From NCBI RefSeq assembly GCF_018613655.1, contig NZ_JAGGPW010000004.1, positions 53,586 through 117,585 of the forward strand: DNA of 64,000 nt, in the 5' to 3' direction. Origin of the DNA: Planococcus sp. ISL-109 (GTDB taxonomy: Bacteria; Bacillota; Bacilli; Bacillales_A; Planococcaceae). Below the pieces are notes generated by a model. The model saw nothing but the letters and a program-made list of their open reading frames with translations, made no database searches and was not told the origin of the DNA. Each line of letters begins with the position of its first letter. The stretch's first letter is position 1. Positions 25,582-34,110 of the stretch are shown piece by piece. Made by a program: the position numbers and the translations under genes.

Positions 25582-25690
25582 ATGCTATCTTCTCATCTGC
25601 CAGGCAACGCCTATTGGAATTAGCACCGTGACTGAGTCCGGTTGCTGAGACTTCGCAGGGCCAAATCCCTCCGTCTCTCTCGATAAGAAA
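25582..25690 (-). promoter_or_regulatory. S-box (SAM-I) riboswitch
   Basis: Read on the minus strand: CTTATCGAGAGA, then GGAGGGATTTGGCCCTGCGA, CAGCAACC, GGTGCTAATTCC and a closing GATGAGAAGATA. These are the conserved SAM-I core blocks in order (compare consensus GGAGGGA-UGGCCC-GAUGAAAC-CGGCAACC-GGUGCUAAUUCC). High SAM would stop transcription before metI at the adjacent terminator. Confidence 0.95.
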
Positions 25691-26076
25691 TCGTCTTATG
25701 CAGTTGGTTGATGTTTTTCATCATACGTTAAAGGGAGAGAAAATACAAGCGGAATATTGAAAATAATCGGACAAATCATAAAATGGCGCTCACTTTTATT
25801 TCTCTTGTTGAAATTTGCTGTTAATTTTTTGAGCATGACCTTCATCTCCACCTTTGAAGAAAGTGGTGGGGAATTTGTTGTAGATTTGTTTTCAATAGGT
25901 GATTTAACGCGCATTGAAAACTAAGCCGGCTGAAATGTGTCGAATATTTTTTCTTTTTTCTTTTTCAACGGGTTGAAGCGATTTTCCTGTTTTTTCAATA
26001 GGATATTTGGAAGCCTACAGGGAATATAACAAAGGAAGGCTTGCATCACGAGGGCCTATGAAAGAAGGAGAGTCAA
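25691..26076. other. Gap upstream of the metI leader and CDF gene
   Basis: AT-rich, no supported gene. A 72-codon frame on the minus strand lacks a ribosome site and family motif. It should contain the metI promoter and that of the CDF gene. Confidence 0.4.
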
Positions 26077-27021
26077 GTGGGAGCGGAGCACAATCATTCA
26101 CACAACAGAAATAAAAAGACTTTATTAATCGCATTTTTAATTATCACCGTCTATATGGTGGTCGAAGCGATCGGGGGCTATTTGACGAATAGCCTTGCCC
26201 TTTTGGCGGATGCCGGCCACATGCTCAGCGATTCGGTTTCGCTTGGCGTTGCTTACCTGGCTTTTTCTATCGGCGAAAAAGCAGCCGACAAAATGAAAAC
26301 TTATGGCTATAAGCGCTTTGAAATATTGGCTGCAGTTTTTAACGGCGTGTTGCTCGTGGTGATTGCGCTCTATATTTTCTATGAAGCCTATCAGCGTTTT
26401 TCCGACCCGCCAGAAATTGCGACGTCGGGCATGCTCATCATCGCGGTGATCGGCTTGTTCGTCAACATACTGGTCGCTTGGATTCTGATGCGCGGCGGGG
26501 ACACAAAGGGAAATCTAAATCTCCGTGCCGCTTTTTTGCACGTCCTCAGTGACCTGCTTGGATCGGTTGGTGCGATTACAGCGGCTCTCCTGATCATTTT
26601 CTTCGGGTGGGCATGGGCCGATCCGCTTGCGAGTGTACTGGTGGCCATACTTGTTTTGATCAGCGGATGGCGCGTTACAAAAGAAGGCATCCATGTTTTA
26701 ATGGAAGGAACACCGAAAAACGTCGACCTGGAACAAGTGAAACGTGCAATTGAAATGCTGCCGGCCGTGAAAAGCATCCACGATTTGCACGTCTGGAGCA
26801 TTACGAGCGGAAGAAATGCGATGTCTGGGCATGTTGTTATAAGAGAACATATCTCTTTCAAAGACAGCCAGCAGGTTTTAAGGGAAATCGAAGAAGCGCT
26901 CGCGGAATTGAAAATCGGCCATGTCACGGTGCAGCTGGAAACAGAAGACAATCCTCATGAGGATTCGATCAGCTGTCAGCCAGAAGAAGATAGCGAAGAA
27001 GCGGGGCATGAGCATCATTAA
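26077..27021 (+). CDS. Cation diffusion facilitator (CzcD-like Zn/Cd/Co exporter)
   Basis: A 314-residue proton-coupled divalent-metal exporter. It has a His-rich start (EHNHSHN) and six membrane helices. Transport-site pairs are ADAGHMLSD in helix 2 and HVLSD in helix 5. A cytoplasmic C-terminal domain (HDLHVWSITSG) ends in a His/Glu-rich tail. GTG start after AAGGAG. It lies just upstream of the ars genes but has its own terminator, so arsenite export by this protein is not implied. Confidence 0.9.
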   Translation: MGAEHNHSHNRNKKTLLIAFLIITVYMVVEAIGGYLTNSLALLADAGHMLSDSVSLGVAYLAFSIGEKAADKMKTYGYKRFEILAAVFNGVLLVVIALYIFYEAYQRFSDPPEIATSGMLIIAVIGLFVNILVAWILMRGGDTKGNLNLRAAFLHVLSDLLGSVGAITAALLIIFFGWAWADPLASVLVAILVLISGWRVTKEGIHVLMEGTPKNVDLEQVKRAIEMLPAVKSIHDLHVWSITSGRNAMSGHVVIREHISFKDSQQVLREIEEALAELKIGHVTVQLETEDNPHEDSISCQPEEDSEEAGHEHH

Positions 27022-27044
27022 AGCGGAATAGATGGAACGTTGGG

Positions 27045-27078
27045 CAAAGAGGAGCGGAATTTCCGTTCCTCTTTTTTG
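27045..27078 (+). terminator. Terminator after the CDF gene
   Basis: An AAAGAGGAGCGGAA / TTCCGTTCCTCTTT stem is followed by T-rich sequence. Confidence 0.8.
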
Positions 27079-27211
27079 TATGAGAAAATTTGCTTAAAAA
27101 ACATTTTTAAAAGACAGCAACACTTGAAGATATAAGTATATGCTGATATGCTGTAATTAGTATTAAGCATTACATACAACGAATTATTAATAGAGTGAGG
27201 TGAATCACTAT

Positions 27212-27562
27212 ATGGAAGTGAAAGCACGCGAGATTGAAATCGAAAAGGCGAGCATGGTGCTCAAGCTTTTAGGGGACAAGACAAGATTATCGATGGTCAA
27301 ACTGTTGGAAAAGAACGATTGCTGCGTCTGTGAATTCGTTGAAATCTTCAACGTCAGCCAGTCCGCCATCAGCCAACATTTGCGGAAATTGCGGGATCTG
27401 GGATTGGTGAAGGAAAAGCGTAAAGGGCAATGGATTTTTTATTCATTGAACCAGGACAGTGAGCTTTATGAAATGTTGATGCAAGTGCTGGCATTTATTC
27501 CAAGCCAAGATGAGCGCATCGAGAAATTGGTGGAACAAGGTTTGCGCATCCGTTGTGACTGA
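27212..27562 (+). CDS. arsR: ArsR-family metalloregulator
   Basis: A 116-residue winged-helix repressor. The metal-site motif DCCVCEF (about residues 34-40) resembles the As(III)/Cd-binding CVC of ArsR/CadC proteins. The recognition helix is in VSQSAISQHLRKLRDLGLV, and the wing is KRKGQWIFYSL. The start is the ATG at 27212 after GTGAGGTGA; a GTG four codons earlier overlaps the ribosome site. It stands at the head of arsC-arsD-arsA and probably represses them. Confidence 0.9.
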   Translation: MEVKAREIEIEKASMVLKLLGDKTRLSMVKLLEKNDCCVCEFVEIFNVSQSAISQHLRKLRDLGLVKEKRKGQWIFYSLNQDSELYEMLMQVLAFIPSQDERIEKLVEQGLRIRCD

Positions 27563-27590
27563 AGTTTAAGTTATCAAGTTTTAGCATAAT

Positions 27591-27717
27591 GATATTCCGC
27601 AAAACCGCTGCGCTTTCCTGCGGGCGAGTGCCAAGCCTCCTCAGTCGCTACGCGCCTTGCGGGGTCTCGGCTGTCTCGGCTTTCCCGCGGGAGTCTCCGC
27701 AGTTTTGCTCCATATCT
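27591..27717. repeat. GC-rich dispersed repeat, copy 2
   Basis: A 127-bp block between arsR and arsC. It starts GATATTCCGCAAAACC and ends GTTTTGCTCCATATCT, so its ends are imperfectly inverted. The core CTGCGGGCGAG-GCCAAGCCTCCTCAGTCGCT ... GGGGTCTCGGCTGTCTCG is shared with 34281-34600. Such repeats are common in intergenic DNA of Bacillaceae and Planococcaceae; function unknown. Confidence 0.8.
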
Positions 27718-27792
27718 TATTGGGGTGCAATATCATACTGGATTATATACCAGTCAAGAAAATTTTATATTTAAATAAGGGAGTTAATAAAA

Positions 27793-28212
27793 ATGACGAA
27801 AAAAACATTGTACTTTTTATGCACAGGAAATTCATGCCGCAGCCAAATGGCGGAAGGCTGGGGGAAAGAAATCTTAGGTGACGACTGGCAAGTATTGAGT
27901 GCTGGGATTGAAGCGCACGGTTTGAACCCGAACGCGGTGAAAGCGATGAATGAAGTGGACATTGATATTTCAGAACAGACTTCGGATGTCATCGATACGG
28001 AGATTTTGAATAATGCAGATTTTGTTGTCACTTTATGCGGCGATGCAGCAGATAAATGCCCGATGACGCCGCCTCATGTGAAGCGTGACCATTGGGGCTT
28101 TACGGATCCGGCGAAAGCGGAGGGTACGGAAGAAGAGAAATGGAAAGTGTTCCAGTCAGTGCGCGATGACATCGAGGCGCGCATCCGCCACTTTGCGGCG
28201 ACTGGGGAGTAA
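27793..28212 (+). CDS. arsC: Arsenate reductase, thioredoxin-coupled
   Basis: A 139-residue enzyme reducing arsenate to arsenite on a low-molecular-weight phosphatase fold. The P-loop is CTGNSCR (Cys 10, Cys 15) and the redox relay is LCGDAADKC (Cys 82, Cys 89). All four positions match the plasmid pI258 Ars[14 protein letters not shown] holds the general acid. The ATG follows AAGGGAG. It is separated from arsR by a GC-rich repeat and may have its own promoter. Confidence 0.95.
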   Translation: MTKKTLYFLCTGNSCRSQMAEGWGKEILGDDWQVLSAGIEAHGLNPNAVKAMNEVDIDISEQTSDVIDTEILNNADFVVTLCGDAADKCPMTPPHVKRDHWGFTDPAKAEGTEEEKWKVFQSVRDDIEARIRHFAATGE

Positions 28213-28423
28213 GTAAAGCAGTTTGAGATTTTATATAAGTAAGAGGCATGGAATGGAGATCGCGCTCCAGGTCTTGCGCTTCATCTCTATTAATGAAGTG
28301 GAATATTGTTTTGAAGCGTAATGATGCCGGCGTCGAACAGATTAGATATATATAATTCGTCCATTCTATTAAAACCATTCTATTTGATAGAACGAAAATA
28401 CATGAGTTGAAGGAGAATTGATC

Positions 28424-28783
28424 ATGAAAAAAGTTGAAATTTTTGATCCGGCGATGTGTTGTTCTACAGGAGTGTGTGGACCGACTGTGGATCCGGAACT
28501 GACGCGCATTGCATCGGCAGTGTATTCTTTGGAGAAAAAAGGTTTCACGATTTCACGCCATAATTTGACGGATGATCCTGGTGCGTTTGTGAAGAATCAA
28601 CAAGTCAATCAAGTACTCGTCGAAAAAGGCCCGGACGCATTGCCGATCGTTTTAGTCGACGGGGAAGTTGTAAAAGTAGCCGAATACCCGACAACGGAAG
28701 AGTTGGCGGAATGGTTCGAGATGACGCCGGCTGAATTGCAGGAAAAACCGCGCGTACGCTTGTCACTCAATATCAACAACTAA
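28424..28783 (+). CDS. arsD: Arsenite metallochaperone ArsD
   Basis: A 119-residue chaperone that delivers As(III) to ArsA. The essential Cys cluster is MCCSTGVCG (Cys 12, 13 and 18 by E. coli numbering, about the same here). The later Cys pairs of the R773 protein are absent, as in many homologues. The ATG at 28424 follows GAAGGAG. It ends 12 bp before arsA, as in classical arsDA operons. Confidence 0.93.
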   Translation: MKKVEIFDPAMCCSTGVCGPTVDPELTRIASAVYSLEKKGFTISRHNLTDDPGAFVKNQQVNQVLVEKGPDALPIVLVDGEVVKVAEYPTTEELAEWFEMTPAELQEKPRVRLSLNINN

Positions 28784-28795
28784 AGGAGGATTCCG

Positions 28796-30565
28796 ATGTA
28801 TTCATTATTCAATCCGAATAAAATGGTAGTTACTCCGTTTTTGTTTTTTACAGGAAAAGGCGGCGTCGGGAAGACGTCTACAGCATGTGCCACTGCGGTC
28901 GCTCTCGCTGATCAAGGCAAGAAAGTATTGCTCGTCAGCACCGACCCGGCTTCCAATCTGCAAGACGTTCTGGAAGTGGAACTGACAAATGACCCGAAGG
29001 CCATTCCGGCTGTCGAAAATTTGTCCGCCTGCAATATCGATCCGGAAGAAGCGGCACGTGTTTATAAAGAAAGCGTCGTCGACCCGTATCGCGGCAAATT
29101 GCCGGATACTGTTCTTGCGACAATGGAAGAGCAATTATCCGGTGCTTGCACCGTCGAGATTGCGGCATTTGATGAATTTTCGCATTTACTCGCAGATGAT
29201 GAAATTCTCGCGCAATATGACCATGTTATTTTCGATACTGCACCGACCGGCCATACACTGCGCCTTTTGCAATTGCCGACGGCGTGGAGCGGATTTTTAG
29301 AAGACAGTACGCACGGCGCTTCCTGCCTAGGCCCGCTTGCAGGCCTAGAAGGCAAAAAAGCAATGTACGCAAAAGCAGTCGAATCACTATCGGATGGCGA
29401 CAAGACAACTTTACTGTTGGTGGCGCGTCCTGATAATTCGTCTTTGCTCGAAGCCGATCGTGCATCATTTGAACTGAAAGAAATCGGCATCAAAAACCAG
29501 TTGCTCATCGTCAACGGGCTGCTGCAGACACATCAGCCGGAAGATGCCATATCGACAGCATTTTACAAGCGGCAGCGTGCAGCAATCGAGCAGACACCGG
29601 AAGCATTGAAGCAAGTGATGACCTATTCACTTCCATATGTCTCTTACTCGTTAACTGGCGTGGAAAATTTGCGCCATCTGTTCAGTTCATATGCCATTAC
29701 AACGTTCGAAACAGAAGAGGCAGGAGAGAAACTAAACTTGCCGGGACTGAACGAAGTCATCAATGATTTTTCCGAAAACAATACACGCGTCATTTTCACG
29801 ATGGGCAAAGGAGGCGTCGGCAAAACGTCCGTTGCTTCTGCAATCGCAGTCGGTTTGTCCGAAAAAGGGCATAAAGTCCATTTGACGACGACCGATCCGG
29901 CCGCTCATCTCGCCTATACGTTTGAAGGAAGCGGAATCCGCGACAATTTGTCGATCAGCAGCATCAATCCGGAAATTGAAGTGGAACGCTATAAACAGAA
30001 CGTCATCGAACAGGCAGGTATGGGGATGACAGATGAAGAGCTCGCCTATTTGAAGGAAGATTTGGAATCACCATGCACGGAAGAAATCGCGTTGTTCCAG
30101 GCATTCGCAAAAGTGGTGGAAAAGTCCGAGAACGAAGTCGTCGTCATTGATACCGCGCCGACCGGGCATACTTTATTGCTGCTCGATTCGACGGAAGCGT
30201 ACCATAAAGAAATGAGCCGCTCGACCGGGGATGTGCCGGACAGCGTCAAAAAGCTATTGCCGCGCCTTCGCAACCCGAAAGAAACGGGTGTCGTCATCGT
30301 CACACTGGCTGAAGCGACGCCGGTACTGGAGGCAGCGCGCCTAGAGGAAGATTTGAAGCGTGCCCAGATCGAGCCGAAATGGTGGGTCATCAACCAAAGC
30401 TTGTATGCGACAGATACGGCCGATCTGGTCTTAAAAGGGCGTGCCGCTTCTGAGAAACAGTGGATTCGCAAAGTGAATGATGAACTCGCGCAGAAATGTG
30501 CAATTATTCCGTGGCTCGAAGAAGAGAAAATCGGTTATGAACAATTAAAAGCGTTCATTTTGTAA
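28796..30565 (+). CDS. arsA: Arsenite-transporting ATPase ArsA (two-domain)
   Basis: A 589-residue ATPase with two homologous halves. The P-loops GKGGVGKTS lie at about residues 20-28 and 337-345. The DTAPTGHT switch occurs in both halves. The metal-site cysteines appear as GACTVEIAAFDEF (Cys 118), HGASCLGPL (Cys 177) and SPCTEEIALFQAF (Cys 427), corresponding to Cys 113/172/422 of the E. coli plasmid protein. Normally it energises the ArsB or Acr3 pump, but no such pump gene is in the window. The ATG follows AAAGGAGG, directly after arsD. Confidence 0.96.
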   Translation: MYSLFNPNKMVVTPFLFFTGKGGVGKTSTACATAVALADQGKKVLLVSTDPASNLQDVLEVELTNDPKAIPAVENLSACNIDPEEAARVYKESVVDPYRGKLPDTVLATMEEQLSGACTVEIAAFDEFSHLLADDEILAQYDHVIFDTAPTGHTLRLLQLPTAWSGFLEDSTHGASCLGPLAGLEGKKAMYAKAVESLSDGDKTTLLLVARPDNSSLLEADRASFELKEIGIKNQLLIVNGLLQTHQPEDAISTAFYKRQRAAIEQTPEALKQVMTYSLPYVSYSLTGVENLRHLFSSYAITTFETEEAGEKLNLPGLNEVINDFSENNTRVIFTMGKGGVGKTSVASAIAVGLSEKGHKVHLTTTDPAAHLAYTFEGSGIRDNLSISSINPEIEVERYKQNVIEQAGMGMTDEELAYLKEDLESPCTEEIALFQAFAKVVEKSENEVVVIDTAPTGHTLLLLDSTEAYHKEMSRSTGDVPDSVKKLLPRLRNPKETGVVIVTLAEATPVLEAARLEEDLKRAQIEPKWWVINQSLYATDTADLVLKGRAASEKQWIRKVNDELAQKCAIIPWLEEEKIGYEQLKAFIL

Positions 30566-30613
30566 ATAGCATAGATTTATATTGAGGCAGCCAGGAAGGG
30601 ATGACGGAAAACG

Positions 30614-31042
30614 ATGAGCGAAACTTATCAGCAATTAGTGAAAGACCGTATTTTTATCGGCGGCGCAGCAGATGCGAAAACTGCAGTGGAAAAAGAAGGC
30701 ATCGATATCGTATTCGATTTGCGCGCAGAAGCAACGGATAGCGATGGAAGCTATCCCCGCGTCCATGCACCGATTGTCGATGATTCCGTTGAACACCAGG
30801 ATGAATCGATCCAAGACGCAATCGATGGAGTCGTCATTGCTTACGAAGAAGGCAAGAAAATATTTTTCCACTGTGCTGGCGGCAGTAACCGAACCGGCAC
30901 TGTAGCTATAGGGACACTTCTCGCACTAGGGGAAGCGGATACGGTCGAGGAAGCGGAACAGATGGCGACATCCGTGCGGCCGAAAATCAGTGTGAAGCCT
31001 GAACTGAAAGAATCACTTGAGCGCATTTTTCCACAAGCTTAA
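30614..31042 (+). CDS. Protein-tyrosine/dual-specificity phosphatase-like protein
   Basis: A 142-residue protein with the CX5R phosphatase loop HCAGGSNRTG (Cys 87, Arg 93) and a possible general acid in VDDSVEH (Asp 56/57). The size suits a compact dual-specificity-like phosphatase. It lies 48 bp after arsA on the same strand with no terminator between, so it is probably in the ars operon. Its target is unknown; a second reductase role on arsenate is conceivable but there is no ArsC-type relay of cysteines. Confidence 0.75.
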   Translation: MSETYQQLVKDRIFIGGAADAKTAVEKEGIDIVFDLRAEATDSDGSYPRVHAPIVDDSVEHQDESIQDAIDGVVIAYEEGKKIFFHCAGGSNRTGTVAIGTLLALGEADTVEEAEQMATSVRPKISVKPELKESLERIFPQA

Positions 31043-31091
31043 TTCGTGTTAAAGTAAATAATAAAAGATAAGAAGAGGAGAGATGGATCAA

Positions 31092-31370
31092 ATGATGATT
31101 ACCGAGGAAGCAAAAAGCTATATCCAATCCATTCTAGAAGAAAAGCAAACGGAAAACTTGCGCCTCTATGCAGTCGCTGGCTGCTGCGGCCCGCAGATCG
31201 GCTTATCGCTGGATGCGCCGGAACAAACGGATGAACTCGTCGATGTGAACGGCATCCGCATAGCGATTGCGCCGGATGCGAAACAATTAGCGGATACCCT
31301 TACCTTGGATTTTGATACACAAGGCGAACAAGGCGGCCTTGTTATGGTCGGTGCACCAACTGGCTGTTAA
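31092..31370 (+). CDS. HesB/IscA-like small Cys protein
   Basis: A 92-residue protein of the IscA/HesB (Fe-S biogenesis) fold type. Cys residues sit at AVAGCCGPQ (about 31-32) and at the C-terminal GAPTGC, in place of the usual C-x(n)-CGC arrangement. It could bind a metal or As(III). The start is the ATG at 31092, nine bases after AGAGGAG; the ATG at 31083 abuts it. It is the last gene before a terminator shared with the arsN-like gene. Confidence 0.65.
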   Translation: MMITEEAKSYIQSILEEKQTENLRLYAVAGCCGPQIGLSLDAPEQTDELVDVNGIRIAIAPDAKQLADTLTLDFDTQGEQGGLVMVGAPTGC

Positions 31371-31376
31371 CTAACG

Positions 31377-31407
31377 AAAAAAGAGCTCATCAGTGAGCTC
31401 TTTTTTT
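31377..31407. terminator. Bidirectional terminator of the ars operon
   Basis: An AAAAAAGAGCTCA / TGAGCTCTTTTTTT stem lies between converging genes. Confidence 0.88.
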
Positions 31408-31903
31408 AATGGATTCCGTTCACGCTGCTTCTGCGTTCTAGAAGGATGTTGTCGCGCCATACGCCGTCCCGTTTCCCGATGCGCTCGCGGAAGCCGACTT
31501 CACGGAAGCCGTTTTTCAAATGCAGGCGTAAACTTGCACTATTTTCCGGGAAGATTTTTGCTTCCAAAGTCCAAAATCCTTGCTGCTCCGAAGCTTGAAT
31601 CAATGCGTGCATGATCTGTTGGCCGATGCCTTTACCGAACTGCGTGGGATCAACGTAAATGCTCACTTCCCCGACGCCTGAATAGACTGCCCGCAGTGAC
31701 ACGCGTGAAAGCTTGCAAAAGCCAAGGATTTGCTGCTCGGACTCGATGACTATGCGGCAAGCAGTTGTTTTTTCATCGCCCCATTTTTCATGACTGGGTG
31801 CTTCAGTTTCAAACGTCGCGAGACCAGTGTTGATTCCTGCTTCATAGATCCGCTTGATTTCCGGCCAGTCGTCTTCGGTTGCTCGTCTGATTATATATTC
31901 CAT
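31406..31903 (-). CDS. GNAT acetyltransferase, phosphinothricin/ArsN-like
   Basis: A 165-residue GNAT enzyme closest in pattern to phosphinothricin N-acetyltransferases: IRRATEDDWPEIKRIYEAGINTG at the start, FCKLSRVSLRAVYSGVGEVSIYV, the acetyl-CoA loop FGKGIGQQIM, and LHLKNGFREVGFRERIGKRDG at the end. ArsN1 proteins of this group occur in ars clusters and acetylate phosphinothricin or arsinothricin. The location here, sharing a terminator with the ars operon, favours an ArsN-type role; that is inference. Confidence 0.75.
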   Translation of the reverse strand: MEYIIRRATEDDWPEIKRIYEAGINTGLATFETEAPSHEKWGDEKTTACRIVIESEQQILGFCKLSRVSLRAVYSGVGEVSIYVDPTQFGKGIGQQIMHALIQASEQQGFWTLEAKIFPENSASLRLHLKNGFREVGFRERIGKRDGVWRDNILLERRSSVNGIH

Positions 31904-31942
31904 TCTATTCGCCTCCGATGAATTATTAAAAAAATTATAAAT

Positions 31943-31969
31943 AAAATACTTGCAAAATGCAAGTATTTT
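31943..31969. promoter_or_regulatory. Perfect palindromic operator upstream of the MarR gene
   Basis: Arms AAAATACTTGCA (31943-31954) and TGCAAGTATTTT (31958-31969) are exact complements around 3 bp. It sits in the divergent arsN/marR promoter region. The left arm recurs exactly at 32453-32464 before the flavoprotein gene. This is the signature expected of the adjacent MarR dimer. Confidence 0.8.
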
Positions 31970-31998
31970 TCGTATGATGTATATGTGAGGTGTAGATA

Positions 31999-32445
31999 AT
32001 GGAAAACAAACGAGAGCTTTTTCAAAGCATGGTCAAACGCTTTGGTCTGCTGAATAGAAATTGTTGCACCGTCGGAAAAGTGGAAATCAGTTTGGTGCAA
32101 AGCCATATTCTTTATGAGATCGACCGGCGTGAACTGCCGTCGATGCAGGAAGTTGCGGACGCATTAGCGACGGACCTTTCCACGTTTAGCCGGCAAGTAC
32201 AAAGCTTGATAAAATTGAATTTAGTAGTTAAGGCGCCGTCTGATGCAGATAAGCGGATTTCCGTTCTCTGGTTGACTGAGGAAGGAAAAGAACTGGCAAC
32301 CGTCATCCAACAAGATATGGAAGCGCATTTAGATGAAATTTTCTCGCATATGACGGAATTCGAACGGGATATTGTCCTGCAATCGATCAAACTATTGAAC
32401 GAAGCGATGGCGAAATCATCTGTCTGCTGCAAGCCGATGTATTAA
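31999..32445 (+). CDS. MarR-family regulator with two Cys-Cys pairs
   Basis: A 148-residue winged-helix regulator. The DNA-binding part is MQEVADALATDLSTFSRQVQSLIKLNLV followed by the wing DADKRISVLWLTEEG. Unusually, vicinal cysteines lie near both ends: NCCTVG (Cys 22-23) and SSVCCKP (Cys 143-144), regions that pack together in MarR dimers. This suggests sensing of a soft metalloid such as As(III) or an oxidant. It probably represses itself and the following flavoprotein through the AAAATACTTGCA sites. The ATG follows GAGGTG. Family sure; inducer inferred. Confidence 0.85.
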   Translation: MENKRELFQSMVKRFGLLNRNCCTVGKVEISLVQSHILYEIDRRELPSMQEVADALATDLSTFSRQVQSLIKLNLVVKAPSDADKRISVLWLTEEGKELATVIQQDMEAHLDEIFSHMTEFERDIVLQSIKLLNEAMAKSSVCCKPMY

Positions 32446-32452
32446 TTATTAA

Positions 32453-32479
32453 AAAATACTTGCAAAAATCAATTTTTTA
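32453..32479. promoter_or_regulatory. Second MarR operator (half-conserved)
   Basis: AAAATACTTGCA at 32453-32464 repeats the first arm of the operator at 31943 exactly; the partner arm is only partly kept. It lies just before the ribosome site (AGGAGG) of the flavoprotein gene. Confidence 0.6.
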
Positions 32480-32500
32480 TAAAAACTAGGAGGCTATAAT

Positions 32501-33871
32501 ATGAATGCTAAAACTGCTTGCAGTTCTATAACACCACAACCGATCCGTTTTGAAAAATCAAAAGACCAATCTGGGAATCTGCCGGTTGTCGTAATCGGTG
32601 CAGGACCAATAGGGTTGGCGGCAGCTGCTCAGTTGGCGTTGGCGAATGAACCATTTCTTGTCCTTGAAGGAGGGCAGATGGTCGGCCATCATGTGTTGCA
32701 ATGGGGCCATGTCCGTTTGTTCTCTCCTTGGCAATATAATATCGACAAGGCAGCGGGGGAATTATTGGAGCGTTCCGGATGGCAAGCGCCCATGGGCGAG
32801 GAATTGCCGACTGGAGCCGAGTTAGTCGAGAACTATTTAACGAAACTGGCCACTGTACCTGAGATTGAACCGTTTCTTCGTCTCAACACGCGCGTTGTCG
32901 GCATCAGCCGAAAACACCAGGACAAAATGAAGACGGCAAACCGGGAAAACCAGCCGTTCGTATTATATGTTGAAACTTTAGGAAAACAAATAGAACGAAT
33001 CGAAGCGAAAACAATCATCGATGCGACGGGAACATGGGGGCAGCCGAACCCGCTCCACGCAGATGGCGTTTGGACGAGAAGTGAGCGGGATCTTCAACCA
33101 CACATCTTTTATGGCATTCCAGACATTCAAGGGCATGACCGCGAACGTTTTGCCGGAAAACATGTGGCAGTTATCGGCAGCGGGCATTCTGCCATCAATA
33201 CTCTTTTAGACCTTGCCGAACTCGGTGGGAATGAGCCTAACGGAAAAATCACGTGGATTTTGCGCAAGCCGAAAATCGAAGACGTTTACGGAGGAGAAGC
33301 AGACGATGCCCTTGAAGCACGCGGTGCGCTCGGTTTGCGTATCCATGAGCTTGTCGATTCTGGTCGTGTGGAGATCTATACACCGTTCCGAGTTGAGAAT
33401 GTTTTCGAGAACGGTCAGACACTGACATTGGAAGGCGAATGGAAAGGCGAAAACTACTCTATCGAAGAACTCGATGAAGTGATCGTCAATACAGGAAGCC
33501 GCCCAGACTTAAGCTTCTTGCGGGAAGTCCGCTTGGATATTGATTCCGCAACTGAAAGCATAAAAGCACTGGCCCCTCTAATCGATCCGAACATCCATAG
33601 TTGCGGCACCGTCCGCCCACACGGAGAAAAAGAGCTGCGTCAGCCAGAAAAGAATTTTTACATCGTCGGCATGAAAAGCTACGGCCGGGCACCGACATTC
33701 CTGATGGCGACCGGTTATGAACAAGTCCGTTCGATTGTCGCATATCTGACTGGTGATGTTGAAGCCGCAGAGAAAGTGGAATTGGACTTGCCTGAAACGG
33801 GTGTCTGCAGTTCCGGAATTTCGAAAAGTGGAAACCAAGCGATTACAATCAGCGGCGCTGGGTGCTGCTGA
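32501..33871 (+). CDS. FAD/NAD(P)-binding oxidoreductase, possibly ArsO-like
   Basis: A 456-residue flavoprotein. The FAD loop is VVVIGAGPIGLAAAAQLA (about residues 29-46), a second dinucleotide loop is HVAVIGSGHSAINTLLDLA (about 222-240), and an ATGTWGQPNP segment lies between, as in flavin monooxygenase/thioredoxin-reductase-like enzymes. Cysteines are clustered in the C-terminal tail (TGVCSSG, ending GAGCC), which could bind or transfer a thiophilic substrate. It is controlled by the MarR operators upstream and followed 16 bp later by a small Cys protein. ArsO-type flavoproteins occur in ars clusters; the reaction here is unknown. Confidence 0.75.
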   Translation: MNAKTACSSITPQPIRFEKSKDQSGNLPVVVIGAGPIGLAAAAQLALANEPFLVLEGGQMVGHHVLQWGHVRLFSPWQYNIDKAAGELLERSGWQAPMGEELPTGAELVENYLTKLATVPEIEPFLRLNTRVVGISRKHQDKMKTANRENQPFVLYVETLGKQIERIEAKTIIDATGTWGQPNPLHADGVWTRSERDLQPHIFYGIPDIQGHDRERFAGKHVAVIGSGHSAINTLLDLAELGGNEPNGKITWILRKPKIEDVYGGEADDALEARGALGLRIHELVDSGRVEIYTPFRVENVFENGQTLTLEGEWKGENYSIEELDEVIVNTGSRPDLSFLREVRLDIDSATESIKALAPLIDPNIHSCGTVRPHGEKELRQPEKNFYIVGMKSYGRAPTFLMATGYEQVRSIVAYLTGDVEAAEKVELDLPETGVCSSGISKSGNQAITISGAGCC

Positions 33872-33887
33872 AAAGGAGGGGAAACCG

Positions 33888-34091
33888 ATGACAGTCAATC
33901 GCGGCAGCCGTCTAAAGCCAGCGTATTTCAAGTCATACCTTTCACTCATTATGAGTACGCACGAATGTGACCTAGACTGCGCACGGCAGCATACCATCGA
34001 AACTTTCTTTAAAGGAGACCCCGAATATTACGGCGCGGTCAGCCGCGACAGTTTTGAAGAGGCGGTCGAGTCGTTGCGGGAAACAAATTGA
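33888..34091 (+). CDS. Small 67-residue protein with CxxxC-type motif
   Basis: Not recognised. The ATG at 33888 follows AAAAGGAGGGG, a very strong ribosome site. The central HECDLDCARQH holds two Cys with nearby His; the rest is acidic helix ending ESLRETN. Its short distance to the flavoprotein gene and the shared terminator after it indicate one operon. It may be a redox partner or metal-binding helper of that enzyme. Confidence 0.7.
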   Translation: MTVNRGSRLKPAYFKSYLSLIMSTHECDLDCARQHTIETFFKGDPEYYGAVSRDSFEEAVESLRETN

Positions 34092-34110
34092 TTAAAAGAA
34101 TATACTAAGG

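Noticed and set aside
25696-25914. A 72-codon minus-strand frame upstream of the S-box
   Set aside because: No ribosome site or motif; it would lie in the promoter region of metI.
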